This document shows, in pieces, positions 25,943 to 34,912 of a DNA stretch of 64,000 nucleotides. How positions within the stretch are numbered: position 1 is the first letter of the stretch; each line of letters starts with the position of its first letter. The stretch is from JAIBJN01 sp963775505 (lineage in GTDB: Bacteria > Actinomycetota > Thermoleophilia > Gaiellales > Gaiellaceae). The notes under the pieces were generated by a model. That model ran no database searches, had not been told where the DNA came from, and saw only the letters and a list, made by a program, of their open reading frames with translations. The DNA is taken from positions 1 through 64,000 of the forward strand of contig CAVZIL010000007.1 of the NCBI GenBank assembly GCA_963775505.1, written 5' to 3'. A program made the translations under genes and the position numbers.

Positions 25943-26694
25943 GCGCGCCGGCCGGCAGCGTCCGCTGGCTGGGGCACTCCACGGTCCTGCTCGAGCTGGA
26001 CGGCGTGCGGCTTCTCACCGACCCGCTCCTCCGCCCTTGGGTGCTCCATCTTCGCCGCGCTGCACCGCTCGTCGCCGAGTCGCTGGACGACCTCGACGCG
26101 GTGCTCGTCTCCCACCTCCACTACGACCATCTCGACCTCCCGTCGCTGCAGCGGCTCGATCGCGGCGTCACGGTCGTCGTTCCGAAGGGCGCGGGCGGGC
26201 TCGTGCGGGGGAGGGGCTTTCGGGCGGTCGAGGAGCTCGAGGCAGGCGGCTCCACCCGGGTCGGGCCGGCGGTCGTTCGGGCAGTCCGGGCCGAGCACGG
26301 GTCCAGCCGGGTGCTGGGCGCGAGGTCCGACGCGCTCGGGTACGTCATCGAAGGGTCGCGGCGCGTCTACTTCCCCGGGGACACGGACCTCTTCCCCGAG
26401 ATGGCGAGCCTGGCGTCGGACCTCGACCTCGCGTTCGTGCCGATCTGGGGCTGGGGCCCTTCCCTCGGGCCGGGGCATCTCGACCCGCGCGGGGCGGCCG
26501 AGGCGCTCGCGCTCCTGCGACCCCGGCTCGCCGTGCCGATCCACTGGGGGACGTACTACCCCGTCCAGTCGACCCGCTGGAGATCGCCTGCGTTCCTGCG
26601 CGAGCCCGTCGCCCAGTTCGAGCGCTGGGCGGCGGAGCTCGCCCCCGAGGTCGAGGTTCGCGTCCTCGAGGTGGGCGAGGGCCTCGAGCTCTAG
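25939..26694 (+). CDS. Metallo-beta-lactamase fold hydrolase (UlaG-like)
   Basis: 251 residues; ATG 25939 overlaps the VUT stop. The metal motif SHLHYDHLD (HxHxDH) is near residue 53, YFPGDTDLF near 147, and a late PIHWGTYYP provides the last His. These features match the L-ascorbate-6-phosphate lactonase/NAPE-PLD-like branch; the substrate is unknown. Its 3' end overlaps the convergent flippase stop by 4 bp. Confidence 0.8.
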   Translation: MSAPAGSVRWLGHSTVLLELDGVRLLTDPLLRPWVLHLRRAAPLVAESLDDLDAVLVSHLHYDHLDLPSLQRLDRGVTVVVPKGAGGLVRGRGFRAVEELEAGGSTRVGPAVVRAVRAEHGSSRVLGARSDALGYVIEGSRRVYFPGDTDLFPEMASLASDLDLAFVPIWGWGPSLGPGHLDPRGAAEALALLRPRLAVPIHWGTYYPVQSTRWRSPAFLREPVAQFERWAAELAPEVEVRVLEVGEGLEL

Positions 26695-27704
26695 GGGTAC
26701 CGGTAGCGGAAAAGCGCATAGCCCACGCCGCCGACCGGGATCGGGAGCCAGAAGGAGACCAGCCGGTACGCGAGGGTAGCGACGGCGGCGTTGGTCGCGC
26801 CCACGCCCGCCAGGATCAACAGGCCGACGAGCCCCGCCTCGACGAAGCCGAGGCCGCCCGGGGTGATCGGGATCATCGCGAGGATGGCGCCCGCGACGTA
26901 GGCCAGGAGGATCAGAGAGGGGTTCGGCTCCGCGCCGACGGCCCGGAGGCACGCCACGAGCGCGAGGTAGTCGAAGATGGACTTTCCCGCGGCGGCGAGG
27001 ACAGCGGCCTGCCAGCGCCGGCCGAACGTGGTTCGCAGCGTGTTCCGCTCCCCGAGGAGGCGCTCTTCGAGCCCTCTCGTCGGCCGGCCTCTGCGAACGG
27101 TCGCGTTGACGACCCGCTCGACCGCCCTCCCGACCGCGGCAAGCGGCCGGTCCCAGACGAAGACGATTGCGCCGCCGACCAGCATGAGCAGGAAGACCGC
27201 GGCTCCCAGGTACGCCGCCTGTACGAGGCCGGAGGCGACCGGCGTCCCGCCGACGATCGCCGGCAGGCTGAGCAGCGGCAGGGCGAGCACCGCTCCGAAG
27301 AGGAGCGCCGAGACCGCGGTGAGCGAGGAGGCGATGCGCGCGCCCGGGAGACCGGCGCGGACGAGCATGCGGTACTGGAGGGCGCCCGCCGCCGCGACAC
27401 CGCCCGGGATCACCCGGCCGAACGCGTTCCCGGCCAGCTGCGAGGTGGCGACCGGAAACCAGCGTTTCGTCTGGAGCGCGATCCGCTGCAGCTCCCAGAC
27501 GGCGACGAAGGAGAGCGTCTCGACGCCGAGTGCGACCGCGACCCATTGCGGCTTCAGGTCCTTCAGCGACCGCCACTGGTCGAAGACCTCGCCGATGCTC
27601 GGCCAGAGCAGGTAGAGCGAGACGAAGGCGACGACCAGGAAGAGCACGCGTCCGGCGATCTGCCCGACGCCCCACCGGCGCTTCGTCTTCGTCCCCGCCT
27701 CCAC
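26691..27704 (-). CDS. Flippase-like LPG-synthase-type membrane protein
   Basis: 337 residues with about eight helices; LAGNAFGRVIPGGVAAAGAL near residue 90 and IPITPGGLGFVEAGLVGLLI near 285 are the two conserved loops of the UPF0104/LPG-synthase TM family. This copy is intact, unlike the paralogue at 9413-10433. TAGGCT lies 7 nt before GTG 27704. Likely roles are lipid translocation or modification; no aminoacyl-transfer domain is fused. Confidence 0.8.
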   Translation of the reverse strand: MEAGTKTKRRWGVGQIAGRVLFLVVAFVSLYLLWPSIGEVFDQWRSLKDLKPQWVAVALGVETLSFVAVWELQRIALQTKRWFPVATSQLAGNAFGRVIPGGVAAAGALQYRMLVRAGLPGARIASSLTAVSALLFGAVLALPLLSLPAIVGGTPVASGLVQAAYLGAAVFLLMLVGGAIVFVWDRPLAAVGRAVERVVNATVRRGRPTRGLEERLLGERNTLRTTFGRRWQAAVLAAAGKSIFDYLALVACLRAVGAEPNPSLILLAYVAGAILAMIPITPGGLGFVEAGLVGLLILAGVGATNAAVATLAYRLVSFWLPIPVGGVGYALFRYRYP

Positions 27705-27711
27705 GCGGGAG

Positions 27712-27717
27712 AGCCTA
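27712..27717 (-). promoter_or_regulatory. Leaderless -10 box, flippase-like gene
   Basis: TAGGCT on the minus strand, 7 nt before GTG 27704. Confidence 0.45.
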
Positions 27718-27725
27718 GTGCCCCG

Positions 27726-28786
27726 TCACGGCGCCGCGGGTTGCGGGCGCCGGACCTCCTCCAGGATGATCTTCACCGCGGCCGTCACGGGCAGCGCGAG
27801 GAGCGCTCCGATGACGCCGAAGACCGCGCCGAAGAAGAGTACGACGACGAAGGAGAGGAACGGGTGGAGGTCGATCGCCTTCTGGAAGACCTTCGGCGTG
27901 ATCACCGAGTTCTCGAGCTGCTGGTAGACGACGACGATCGCCAGCATGATCAGGCCTTCCCACCAGCTTTCGAAGAGCGCGACGCCGACGACCGGAATCG
28001 CGCCGATCGTGGCGCCGATGTTCGGGATGAGATCGGTGATGGCGACGAAGAGCGCGAGCGGCGCCGCAAAGGGGATGTCCAGCAGCACCATCGGGATGTA
28101 GACGAAGAGCCCGGCGATGACGGCGATCACGAACTTCCCGTACCAGTAGCCGCGGGTCGCGTCGTAGATGCGCTTGGAGGTGACGAGGAAGCGGTCGCCG
28201 CGGGCCGGGCCGAGGCGCTTCGCGATGCCGCGGCGGATGTCGCGGCCGTAGACCAGGAAGTAGATGGTCATCACGAAGATCATGAACCCGGCGAAGGCCC
28301 CGCTCGCGAACGCTCCGATCGCATCGATGATCGAGCCGATCCCGTCGAAGAACTTGGCGATCTGCTGGGTCGCGTCCTCCGCGGTCTCGACCGTGCTCCC
28401 CCGTCGACGCTCTGCACGAAGCCGGAGTCCTCGAGGCGCTCAGCGTAGTCGGGAATCGCGTCGAGGAGCGCGTTCGCGCCGTCGACGACCGGCGGGATCA
28501 CGATCAGTCCGATCACGAAGAGGACGAGCCCGATGACGGCCATCGCCAGCGCGATCGAGCCGCCGACTCCGACCCTCGCCTTGCGGCGGAGCAGCTGGGC
28601 GAGCGGGTCGATCGAGAAGGCCAGGAAGCCCGAGGCGAGCACCCAGACGATGATCGCCCGGGTCGCCCAGGCGAGCGCCAGAACCGCGGCTGCGGCGAGG
28701 ATCACGCAAACGACGACGAGCGCGTCGCCTGCGAGGGTGCGACGCCGGCTCGCGCCGGCGGCGGGGAGCGCCTCGCTCTGGCTCAT
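27726..28786 (-). CDS. AI-2E family (PerM-like) membrane protein (one frameshift)
   Basis: About 350 residues once one missing base in the C-run 28398-28402 is restored, joining QSVDGG to STVETAEDATQQI. Helices flank the long middle segment; FVAITDLIPNIGATIGAIPV and HPFLSFVVVLFFGAVFGVIG are the PF01594 signatures. Members export small molecules or sodium; the autoinducer-2 role applies to few of them. It sits between a hairpin (28788-28812) and the flippase gene. Confidence 0.8.
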
Positions 28787-28787
28787 C

Positions 28788-28812
28788 GGGCCGGAGTTCT
28801 GCCCTCCGGCCC
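28788..28812 (-). terminator. Hairpin between HdeD and AI-2E genes
   Basis: A perfect 9-bp stem, GGGCCGGAG (28788-28796) with CTCCGGCCC (28804-28812), loop 7 nt. It lies after the HdeD stop and directly before the AI-2E ATG, so it may terminate the first or attenuate the second. Confidence 0.5.
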
Positions 28813-28826
28813 GGTGTCCTTTCCGC

Positions 28827-29405
28827 CTACGCCGTCGCCGGCCTGAGCTCCTTCCTGAGGTGGCGGAGCCTGAACGCCATCACGATCTCGGTGATCCCGC
28901 GGAGGAGCGCCAGCGCCGCCACCCAGGCGACGAGGATGATCGCGCTGCCGCGGAAGTAGCCCGCCGCCCAGAACGCGAGCGCGATCTCGATGCTCCCGAC
29001 GATCAGCCCGACCCACCAGAGGTGCGCGGGGTGCGAGACGAGCGCGAGCACGATGTCGAAGATGCCCTTGAAGAGGAGCACCCAGGCGACGATCGCCGCC
29101 AGCGCGACGAACGTCCCCTGCGGCCGGAAGAAGGCGACGATTCCTGCGGCTATGAACACCACGCCGAGAACGGCGTGGACGATCTTCCAGCCGGTCGTCG
29201 ACGCTCCCATGACGAGGAACTCGTTGATGCCCGCCCCGATCGCGACGAAGCCGAAGAGGATCGCGATCGCATAGACGGTGTCCATGTCCAGGCTGAGGAT
29301 GATGAGCGTCACCCAGAGCCAGAGCACTCCGGTGATGAGGTAGAGCCACCAGAACCGCGACGCGGACTCGGCGAGCTCGTTCTCCTCGATGGTCAGGCTT
29401 GGCAC
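28827..29405 (-). CDS. HdeD-family membrane protein (DUF308)
   Basis: 192 residues from GTG 29405, chosen because AGGAGG lies 6 nt upstream; GTG 29447 is possible but weaker. Six membrane helices arranged as the repeated HdeD unit, with WWLYLITGVLWLWVTLIILS at the start and a C-terminal RLRHLRKEL tail. HdeD is linked to acid tolerance in enterobacteria, while actinobacterial members have no settled role. Confidence 0.8.
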   Translation of the reverse strand: MPSLTIEENELAESASRFWWLYLITGVLWLWVTLIILSLDMDTVYAIAILFGFVAIGAGINEFLVMGASTTGWKIVHAVLGVVFIAAGIVAFFRPQGTFVALAAIVAWVLLFKGIFDIVLALVSHPAHLWWVGLIVGSIEIALAFWAAGYFRGSAIILVAWVAALALLRGITEIVMAFRLRHLRKELRPATA

Positions 29406-29591
29406 GACGGCCTCCTTCGGTGCGGAACAGGTGGAATCTTCTACCACGTCGGGCCCCGGATGCCTTCGTAGGATTCACACATCGACCCGCCCGAGAAGAC
29501 CAGTCGCGATCGCCTTGCCGAGCTCACGCAGCGTGCGAACGAGCTCGGCGAGTCCGCCCGCGTCAGGATCCCCGGGGCGGACGCCGGGTTC

Positions 29592-30380
29592 GTGGCGTTC
29601 CAGCGGGAGCTCGGGCGGGGCGGCGGTCTCATCGCGGGCGGCCTCGCCTACCGGCTCTTCCTCTGGCTCCTCCCGATCGGGCTGGTGGGCTCTCAGGTCC
29701 TCGGCTTCTGGGTCGAGGCGAACGAGGACAGCGTCGAGGATGCCGCCAGGGAGTTCGGAATCGGCGCGGCGGCGGTGGCGAGTGCCGGTGACGCCGTCGC
29801 CACGGCGCAGACGAACCGGATCTGGCTCCTCCTCACCGGGCTCGTGCTGCTCGCGTGGTTCTCGGCCGGGTTCGTGCGCGCGCTGCAGCTCGCCTACGCG
29901 CTCGCGTGGGGGCTGCCGCGCCCGCGCCTGCACAAGCCGCTCTACGCGGTTCTCCTCTTCAACGGCCTCTTCCTCACCCTCTTCGTCGCCTCGAGCGCGC
30001 TGGCCTGGCTTCGCGAGGAGCTCGGCCTCTTCGGCATCGTCGGCGTGGCACTGACGGTCGTCTTCCAGTGCGCCGTCGCCCTCCTCGTCATGTGGCTCTT
30101 GCCGCGGCGGGCGGAGCGCTGGCAGGAGCTCCTTCCCGGGGCGCTGCTCGTCGCGCTCGGCTCGCAGGCCGTGAGCGTCGCCGTCGTCTTCTACTTCGCC
30201 CCGCGGATCGGGCGCTACTCGGAGCTCTACGGGGCGCTCGGGACCGCGGCGGTGCTGCTCGTCTGGCTCTACGTCGTCGCGCGGCTGATCACGGGCGGGG
30301 CCTTCCTGAACGCGACGCTCTGGGAGCGCCGCTACGGCTCGACGGCTCCTGCCGGGGCCGAGACGCGGCTGTTGGAGTGA
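29592..30380 (+). CDS. YihY/BrkB family membrane protein
   Basis: 262 residues from GTG 29592 with six helices and the GSQAVSVAVVFYF and ELYGALGTAAVLLVWLYVVA segments of the family. It is not the RNase BN it was once called. Upstream the frame is open to about 29472 and encodes a convincing N-terminus (DRLAELTQRANELGESARVR), but no usual start codon is present, so the real start may be non-canonical or lost to a base error. A paralogue is at 48315-49160. Confidence 0.75.
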   Translation: MAFQRELGRGGGLIAGGLAYRLFLWLLPIGLVGSQVLGFWVEANEDSVEDAAREFGIGAAAVASAGDAVATAQTNRIWLLLTGLVLLAWFSAGFVRALQLAYALAWGLPRPRLHKPLYAVLLFNGLFLTLFVASSALAWLREELGLFGIVGVALTVVFQCAVALLVMWLLPRRAERWQELLPGALLVALGSQAVSVAVVFYFAPRIGRYSELYGALGTAAVLLVWLYVVARLITGGAFLNATLWERRYGSTAPAGAETRLLE

Positions 30381-31123
30381 TCGCGGCGCTGGACCCGCTC
30401 GGCGAGGAGCAGGACGCGTTCGGCCTGCTCCTGCTCGACCACCTCTCGGGCCGGGCGGGCGACCCGGTGCTCGAGCGCGACGACGGGTACGCCGGGCCTG
30501 CGCTCGGGCCGGAGTGGTTCTTCGCAGCGCCGGACGCCTGGCCGGAGGCCGAACGAGCCGTGTTCGAGCAGGTGAGCGGTCGCGTCCTCGACATCGGCGC
30601 GGGGGCGGGCCGGCACAGCCTCGAGGCACAGGAACGGGGGCTCGAAGTCGTCGCCGTCGACGTGTCGCCGGGGGCGATCGAGGTCTGTCGCCGCCGCGGC
30701 GTCAGAGACGTGCGCCTGCTGCCGCTGGCCGCGGTAGGCGCGGATCTCGGCGTCTTCGAAACAGTGCTCATGATGTGCGGGAACTTCGGCCTCCCGGGCA
30801 GCGCCGGCGAGGCCGCAGCGATCCTCCGCCGCCTGCACGCGCTGACCTCTGAGAACGGGAGGATCGTCCTCGACTCGGTCGACCCCTATGTCGATGCCGA
30901 CGACGCGGACCTCGCCTACCAGCACCAAAATCGCGCGCGCGGCCGCATGCCGGGCCAGGTCACGATCCGGATCCGCTACGGGGAGTGCGCGACCCCGTGG
31001 CACGACCTCCTGCTCGTGTCGGCCGCGGAGCTCGAAGGGCTTGCCGCGGGAGCAGGCTGGCGGCTCGGGCAGGTGTTCGAGGGCGAGCCGCCCGACTACT
31101 ACGCCGTCCTGGAGAAGGTCTAG
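30377..31123 (+). CDS. Class I SAM-dependent methyltransferase
   Basis: 248 residues; GTG 30377 overlaps the YihY stop. Motif I is VLDIGAGAGRHSLEAQERGL, followed by EVVAVDVSPGAIEVCRRRGV and a motif-IV-like ETVLMMCGNFGLPG. The N-terminal 60 residues resemble the cap of small-molecule methyltransferases (EWFFAAPDAWPEAER). Substrate unknown. It converges on FabL with one base between the stops. Confidence 0.75.
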   Translation: MIAALDPLGEEQDAFGLLLLDHLSGRAGDPVLERDDGYAGPALGPEWFFAAPDAWPEAERAVFEQVSGRVLDIGAGAGRHSLEAQERGLEVVAVDVSPGAIEVCRRRGVRDVRLLPLAAVGADLGVFETVLMMCGNFGLPGSAGEAAAILRRLHALTSENGRIVLDSVDPYVDADDADLAYQHQNRARGRMPGQVTIRIRYGECATPWHDLLLVSAAELEGLAAGAGWRLGQVFEGEPPDYYAVLEKV

Positions 31124-31124
31124 C

Positions 31125-31868
31125 TCAGGCGACGACGGAGTAGCCGCCGTCGACGACGACGGTCTGACCGCGGATCATGCCGGCGGCGGGGGAGGCGAGG
31201 AAGCAGACGACCTCGGCGACGTCGCGCGGCTCGACCAGGCGGCCGGCCGGCGTCCTTCGCTTGTACCACTCGAGCATCTCCTCGCGCTTCGGGAAGTACT
31301 CGAGCGCGCCCGTCTCGACCAGGCCCGCGGAGACCGCGTTCACGTGGATCCCACGCGGCGAGAGCTCGACGGCGAGGTAGCGGACGAGGGCCTCGAGCGC
31401 CGCCTTCGACGTCCCCACGAGCACGTAGTTCTCGAGCACGCGCCTGGAGCCGAGGCTCGAGATCGCCACGATCGAGCTTCCGGGCTGCATGCGCGGGGCG
31501 GCAGTGCGCGCCAGCGTGAAGAAGGCCCGCGCGTTGGCGTTCAGCGTCCAGTCCCAGTGGCGCTCCTCCAGCTCGAGCGCCGGCCGGATGACCCCGGTGG
31601 CCGCGTTCGAGACGAGCACGTCGACCGCGCCCAGCTCCTCGACGAACGCCGCCGCCTTCTCGGTGTCGCCGACGTTGCCGCGGAGGAGCAGCGCCTCGGC
31701 GCCCCGCTCACGGAGCTCACCGGCCGTCTCCTCGGCCGCGGCGTCGTTTCGCAGATAGCTGATCGCCACCCGCGTCGCGCCGAGGTCGGCGAAGCGGAGC
31801 GCGATTTCTCTCCCGATCCCGCGCGAGCCCCCCGTCACGAGGACCGACTTGCCCGCGAAGACGGCCAC
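31125..31868 (-). CDS. fabL: Enoyl-ACP reductase, FabL type (SDR)
   Basis: 247 residues of the short-chain dehydrogenase family. GGSRGIG binds NAD(P)H. HWDWTLNANARAF, ISSLGSRRVLENYVLVGTSK (catalytic Ser, Tyr, Lys) and MIRGQTVVVDGG closely follow Bacillus FabL. It would reduce the enoyl-ACP double bond in fatty-acid elongation. The start GTG 31868 has AAAGGAG about 7 nt upstream. A general oxidoreductase role remains possible. Confidence 0.75.
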   Translation of the reverse strand: MAVFAGKSVLVTGGSRGIGREIALRFADLGATRVAISYLRNDAAAEETAGELRERGAEALLLRGNVGDTEKAAAFVEELGAVDVLVSNAATGVIRPALELEERHWDWTLNANARAFFTLARTAAPRMQPGSSIVAISSLGSRRVLENYVLVGTSKAALEALVRYLAVELSPRGIHVNAVSAGLVETGALEYFPKREEMLEWYKRRTPAGRLVEPRDVAEVVCFLASPAAGMIRGQTVVVDGGYSVVA

Positions 31869-31902
31869 TAAGAACTCCTTTCGGAACGAGGCCTGGTGCC
31901 GC

Positions 31903-31923
31903 CGCGCCGCGCTGGGCGGCGCG
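31903..31923 (-). terminator. Hairpin downstream of the 32034 gene
   Basis: CGCGCCG (31903-31909) pairs with CGGCGCG (31917-31923) around a 7-nt loop, after the stop at 32034 and before fabL. Nothing else is visible in the 165-nt gap apart from the fabL ribosome binding site. Confidence 0.45.
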
Positions 31924-32033
31924 ATTCGGCGTCCTCAGTCGCGCCCGTATTCTCGACTACGAGCGCTCCCTGCATCCTTGCCTCGCACTCGCCCAGCGCA
32001 CCCCGACCGCGACGCATCATCCCGAAATGAGTT

Positions 32034-32339
32034 CTAAGCCCCTGGATGCCGTTGCGGGTCGTCGGCAGTCGCGTGGCTGGGCAGCTCCTCCCAGCCCAGG
32101 CGGCTACGGGGCTCGACCGGCCCCTCCTCGGCCTTCGACGTGGCGAACGCGAGCCGGTCGAGCAGCTCGATCTTCTCCTCGGCGTACCGCCTCACCGGGT
32201 GGTCGGCCGGCAGGTCGCGGACGAGATCCCCGACCCGCGCGCGAATCTGCATCGCGAAGTGCGGCGTCGCGGGACCCACGAGCTCGTCGACGTCGTCCAC
32301 GGTGGGCTCGACGCGCAGGTCGTGAGGGGGCTCCGTCAT
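32034..32339 (-). CDS. Small conserved hypothetical protein
   Basis: 101 residues. The core VDELVGPATPHFAMQIRARV plus VRDLPADHPVRRYAEEKIEL looks like a folded helical domain; the last 30 residues are polar and probably disordered. ATG 32339 has TAGAGT 7 nt upstream, supporting expression. No family recognised. Confidence 0.6.
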   Translation of the reverse strand: MTEPPHDLRVEPTVDDVDELVGPATPHFAMQIRARVGDLVRDLPADHPVRRYAEEKIELLDRLAFATSKAEEGPVEPRSRLGWEELPSHATADDPQRHPGA

Positions 32340-32346
32340 GGCGGCG

Positions 32347-32352
32347 ACTCTA
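32347..32352 (-). promoter_or_regulatory. Leaderless -10 box, 32339 gene
   Basis: TAGAGT on the minus strand, 7 nt before ATG 32339. Confidence 0.45.
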
Positions 32353-32369
32353 CCCGCTGGATGAGCATC

Positions 32370-32375
32370 TAGCCT
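32370..32375 (+). promoter_or_regulatory. Leaderless -10 box, EamA transporter
   Basis: TAGCCT ends 8 nt before GTG 32384. Confidence 0.45.
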
Positions 32376-32383
32376 TCGCGCCC

Positions 32384-33279
32384 GTGCGGCACCGCGTCCC
32401 GGCAGACGTCCTCCTTCTCGTCACGGTCCTCTTCTGGAGCTTCAACTTCACGGTCGTGAAGTACGCGCTCACGAACGGGTGGGAGCCGCTCGCCTACTCG
32501 TCCCTTCGCTTCGCCGTCGGGGCGGTGCTCTTCTCGGCCTTCACGTTCGCGCGCGAGGGCACGCTGCGGGTCGACCGCGTGGACGTCCGCTTCATGATCG
32601 TGGTCGCCGCGCTCGGCATCTGGCTGAACCAGCTGACCTTCACCTACGCCGTGCGGCTGACGACCGCCTCCACGGTCGCCCTCATGTTCGGGACGCTGCC
32701 GATCTTCGTCGCCCTCGTCGCGGTGGCGTTCCGGCTCGAGCGCCTCCACGCCCGACACTGGCTGGCGACCGTCGTCTCCTTCCTCGGGGTCGCCCTCGTC
32801 GCGGCCGGCGCGTCGACGGGGCTGAGCGGCGACCTGGGCGGAATCCTGCTCGGCCTGGGCGCCTCGGCGACCTGGGCCGCGTACTCCGTGGCGATGGGGC
32901 CGCTGATGCAGCGTTACTCGCCGTACCGGATCAGCGCCTTCATGCTGATCGCTGGCTCGATCCCGCTGCTCGTCACCGCCGCGCGCCAGCTGCTGGAGCA
33001 GGACTGGACCGGGCTCGGACCCTCGCCTGGGCCTGCTTCTTCTACAGCCTCTTCTTCTCCCTTGTCTTCACCAACATCTGGTGGTTCACCGCGATCGACC
33101 GGGTCGGCGCGGCGCGCGCCTCGCTCTACGCCAACCTGAACCCGTTCCTGGGCGCGTTCTTCGCGCTCGTCGTCCTCTCGGAGGAGATGACGGCGCTCCA
33201 GCTCGTCGGCGGCCTCGTCATCGGCGGGGGCATCCTGCTGGCGCGCCAGGCGCGGCCGCCCGCCCCTTCGCCGGATTAG
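32384..33279 (+). CDS. EamA/DMT superfamily transporter (one frameshift)
   Basis: About 298 residues with ten helices in two EamA repeats: WSFNFTVVKYALTNGWEPLA opens the first and LGLGASATWAAYSVAMGPLM the second. A missing base near 33017-33018 breaks the frame; with it GLG joins TLAWACFFYSLFF. Family members export metabolites such as amino acids or drugs; substrate unknown. GTG 32384 is set by the TAGCCT box 8 nt upstream. Confidence 0.8.
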
Positions 33280-33296
33280 GCTCCGTGCAGAGGTAG

Positions 33297-33578
33297 ATGA
33301 GCGACGTCAAGTACCGTCTCCTGCTCCTCGACGTCGAGGGTCGGAATGAGAAAGGCGAGCTGACGACCCGGCGCACGCTAGGGCCCGGCGACGTGGTGAA
33401 TCTTCCGGTGCCGTACCACGGGGAGGTCCGCGTCGGGGCGACAACTCCCGGGACCCTGTGGAGGGTCATCAGTACGAGCGAGGCGCAGGATCCCTTTCGC
33501 GAGACGCTCCTGTGCGAGCGAGCGTCGCCCGTCGACCGCCCAATCCTCGGCGGCGGCGATCCGTCGCTCGACGAGTAG
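33297..33578 (+). CDS. Small hypothetical protein
   Basis: 93 residues, ATG 33297, weak AGAGG upstream. Mixed beta content (YRLLLLDVEGRNEKGELTTR, then VVNLPVPYHGEVRVGATTPG) and no known motif. It follows the EamA gene by 17 nt and may be cotranscribed. The 204-nt gap after it is the leader region of the cold shock gene. Confidence 0.5.
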   Translation: MSDVKYRLLLLDVEGRNEKGELTTRRTLGPGDVVNLPVPYHGEVRVGATTPGTLWRVISTSEAQDPFRETLLCERASPVDRPILGGGDPSLDE

Positions 33579-33740
33579 TCGAGACCGTCGACTCCACGCC
33601 CGGGAAGCTTCCGCCAAACCTGCCCGGCTGTCCTACAATCTCGGCGTGACCAGGGACGTGGAGCCGGGGCTCCGGAGCAACCTCTAGATCGGCGGCTACA
33701 CTGCGCGGAGCACGAGCGAGGTCCGGCTGGCGCCATTGCG

Positions 33741-33775
33741 CCTTCCCAACCCGTTCGAGTACGTGGGAAGGGAGG
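33741..33775 (+). promoter_or_regulatory. Hairpin reaching the csp ribosome binding site
   Basis: CCTTCCCA (33741-33748) pairs perfectly with TGGGAAGG (33764-33771), loop 15 nt. The 3' arm runs into the Shine-Dalgarno GGAGG (33771-33775), 7 nt before ATG 33783. Candidate promoter boxes TACAAT and TACACT are visible further upstream in the leader. Confidence 0.5.
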
Positions 33776-33782
33776 TGTTGAT

Positions 33783-33992
33783 ATGGCGACAGGAACCGTG
33801 AAGTGGTTCAACGACGCGAAGGGCTACGGCTTTATCGCGCCGGACGAGGGGACGAAAGACCTCTTTGTCCACTTCTCCAACATCGCAGGTGAGGGCTTCA
33901 AGTCCCTCAGCGAGGGGTCCCGGGTCGAGTACGAGGCCCGGGAGGGCACGAAGGGGCCGGAGGCGACCAACGTCATCCCGATCGAAGGCTGA
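33783..33992 (+). CDS. csp: Cold shock domain protein
   Basis: 69 residues, a complete OB-fold cold shock domain: VKWFNDAKGYGFIAPDEG (RNP1) and DLFVHFSNI (RNP2) hold the nucleic-acid-binding aromatics. It acts as an RNA chaperone. ATG 33783 has a strong GGAGG at 7 nt. The FAH-family gene begins 4 nt after the stop, an unusual partner that may simply use readthrough. Confidence 0.95.
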   Translation: MATGTVKWFNDAKGYGFIAPDEGTKDLFVHFSNIAGEGFKSLSEGSRVEYEAREGTKGPEATNVIPIEG

Positions 33993-33995
33993 GCC

Positions 33996-34818
33996 CTGAG
34001 GCTCTGCACCTTTCGAGCCGGAGGCCGCGAGGCCCCCGGGCGAGTGGAGGGGGATCGGGTCGTCGAGATCGGCGCCCCCTCGCTTGCCGCTTATCTCGAG
34101 ACTGGAGGCGAGGACGTCGGCGAGCACGTGCTCGCCGACGTGCGCCTTCTCGCTCCCGTCCCGCGACCGCCGTCCGTCCGTGACTTCTACGCCTTCGAGC
34201 GGCATGTCGAGGAGCGCCCGCGCCCAACGGGGCCTGGAGATGGCGCCTGAGTGGTACCAGCTGCCCGTCTTCTACTTCTCGAACCCGGCGGCGATCGGCG
34301 GCCCCGACGACGAGATCTCGTTTCCCCCGGAGAGCTCGGCCTGGGACTACGAGCTCGAGGCGGCCGCCGTCATCGGGGCCGGCGGGAAGATCGCAGGCTT
34401 CACGATCATGAACGACTGGTCGGCCCGCGACCTGCAGAAGATGGAGATGGCGGTCGGCCTGGGACCGGCCAAGGGCAAGGACTTCGCCACGAGCCTCGGT
34501 CCCGTGCTCGTGACGCCGGACGAGCTCGGCGATCTCCGGCTGGCGATGATCGCCCGCGTCAACGGTGAGGAGCGCTCCCGCGGCGACCTCGGCGAGATCC
34601 ACTGGCCGTGGGAGGAGCTGGCCGCCCACGCGGCCCGAAACACCAGGCTCGTGACGGGAGACGTCTTCGGCTCGGGCACCGTCGGGACCGGCTGCATCCT
34701 CGAGCACGGCGACGGCCGCTGGCTGCGGCCCGGCGACGTCGTCGAGCTCGAGATCGAGGGCATCGGGGTTCTCCGGAACGTCGTCACGGGCGCGGGGGAA
34801 GGTCGCCCCGAGTCGTGA
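33996..34818 (+). CDS. Fumarylacetoacetate hydrolase family protein (one frameshift)
   Basis: About 273 residues. The first part reads LRLCTFRAGGREAPGRVEGD, a typical FAH N-terminus, from a CTG at 33996; GTG 34044 is the first ordinary start. Removing one C from 34217-34219 joins HVEER to RAQRGLEMAPEWYQ. The catalytic core follows: SSAWDYELEAAAVIG, NDWSARDLQKMEM, and GSGTVGTGC. Next to HppD and HmgA it fits the last step of tyrosine breakdown, though the motif set also suits other acylpyruvases. Confidence 0.8.
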
Positions 34819-34876
34819 CGCTTCCGGCGCGTTTCCACGCGTAACACGCGCGCCGGGCCGCGCTAGCCTGAACTCG

Positions 34877-34905
34877 GGGGGTCTCGCGACCCCCTTCAGG
34901 GGGCT
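34877..34905. terminator. Bidirectional hairpin between FAH and Lrp genes
   Basis: GGGGGTC (34877-34883) pairs with GACCCCC (34888-34894) around TCGC; an alternative CCCCC-TTCA-GGGG fold overlaps it on the 3' side. It lies between two convergent stops. Confidence 0.6.
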
Positions 34906-34912
34906 GCCCCGG

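Noticed and set aside
26037..28448. Very long plus-strand open frame (about 800 codons)
   Set aside because: It is Arg/Asp/Glu-rich, low complexity, and antisense to the intact flippase and AI-2E genes; a GC-rich shadow.
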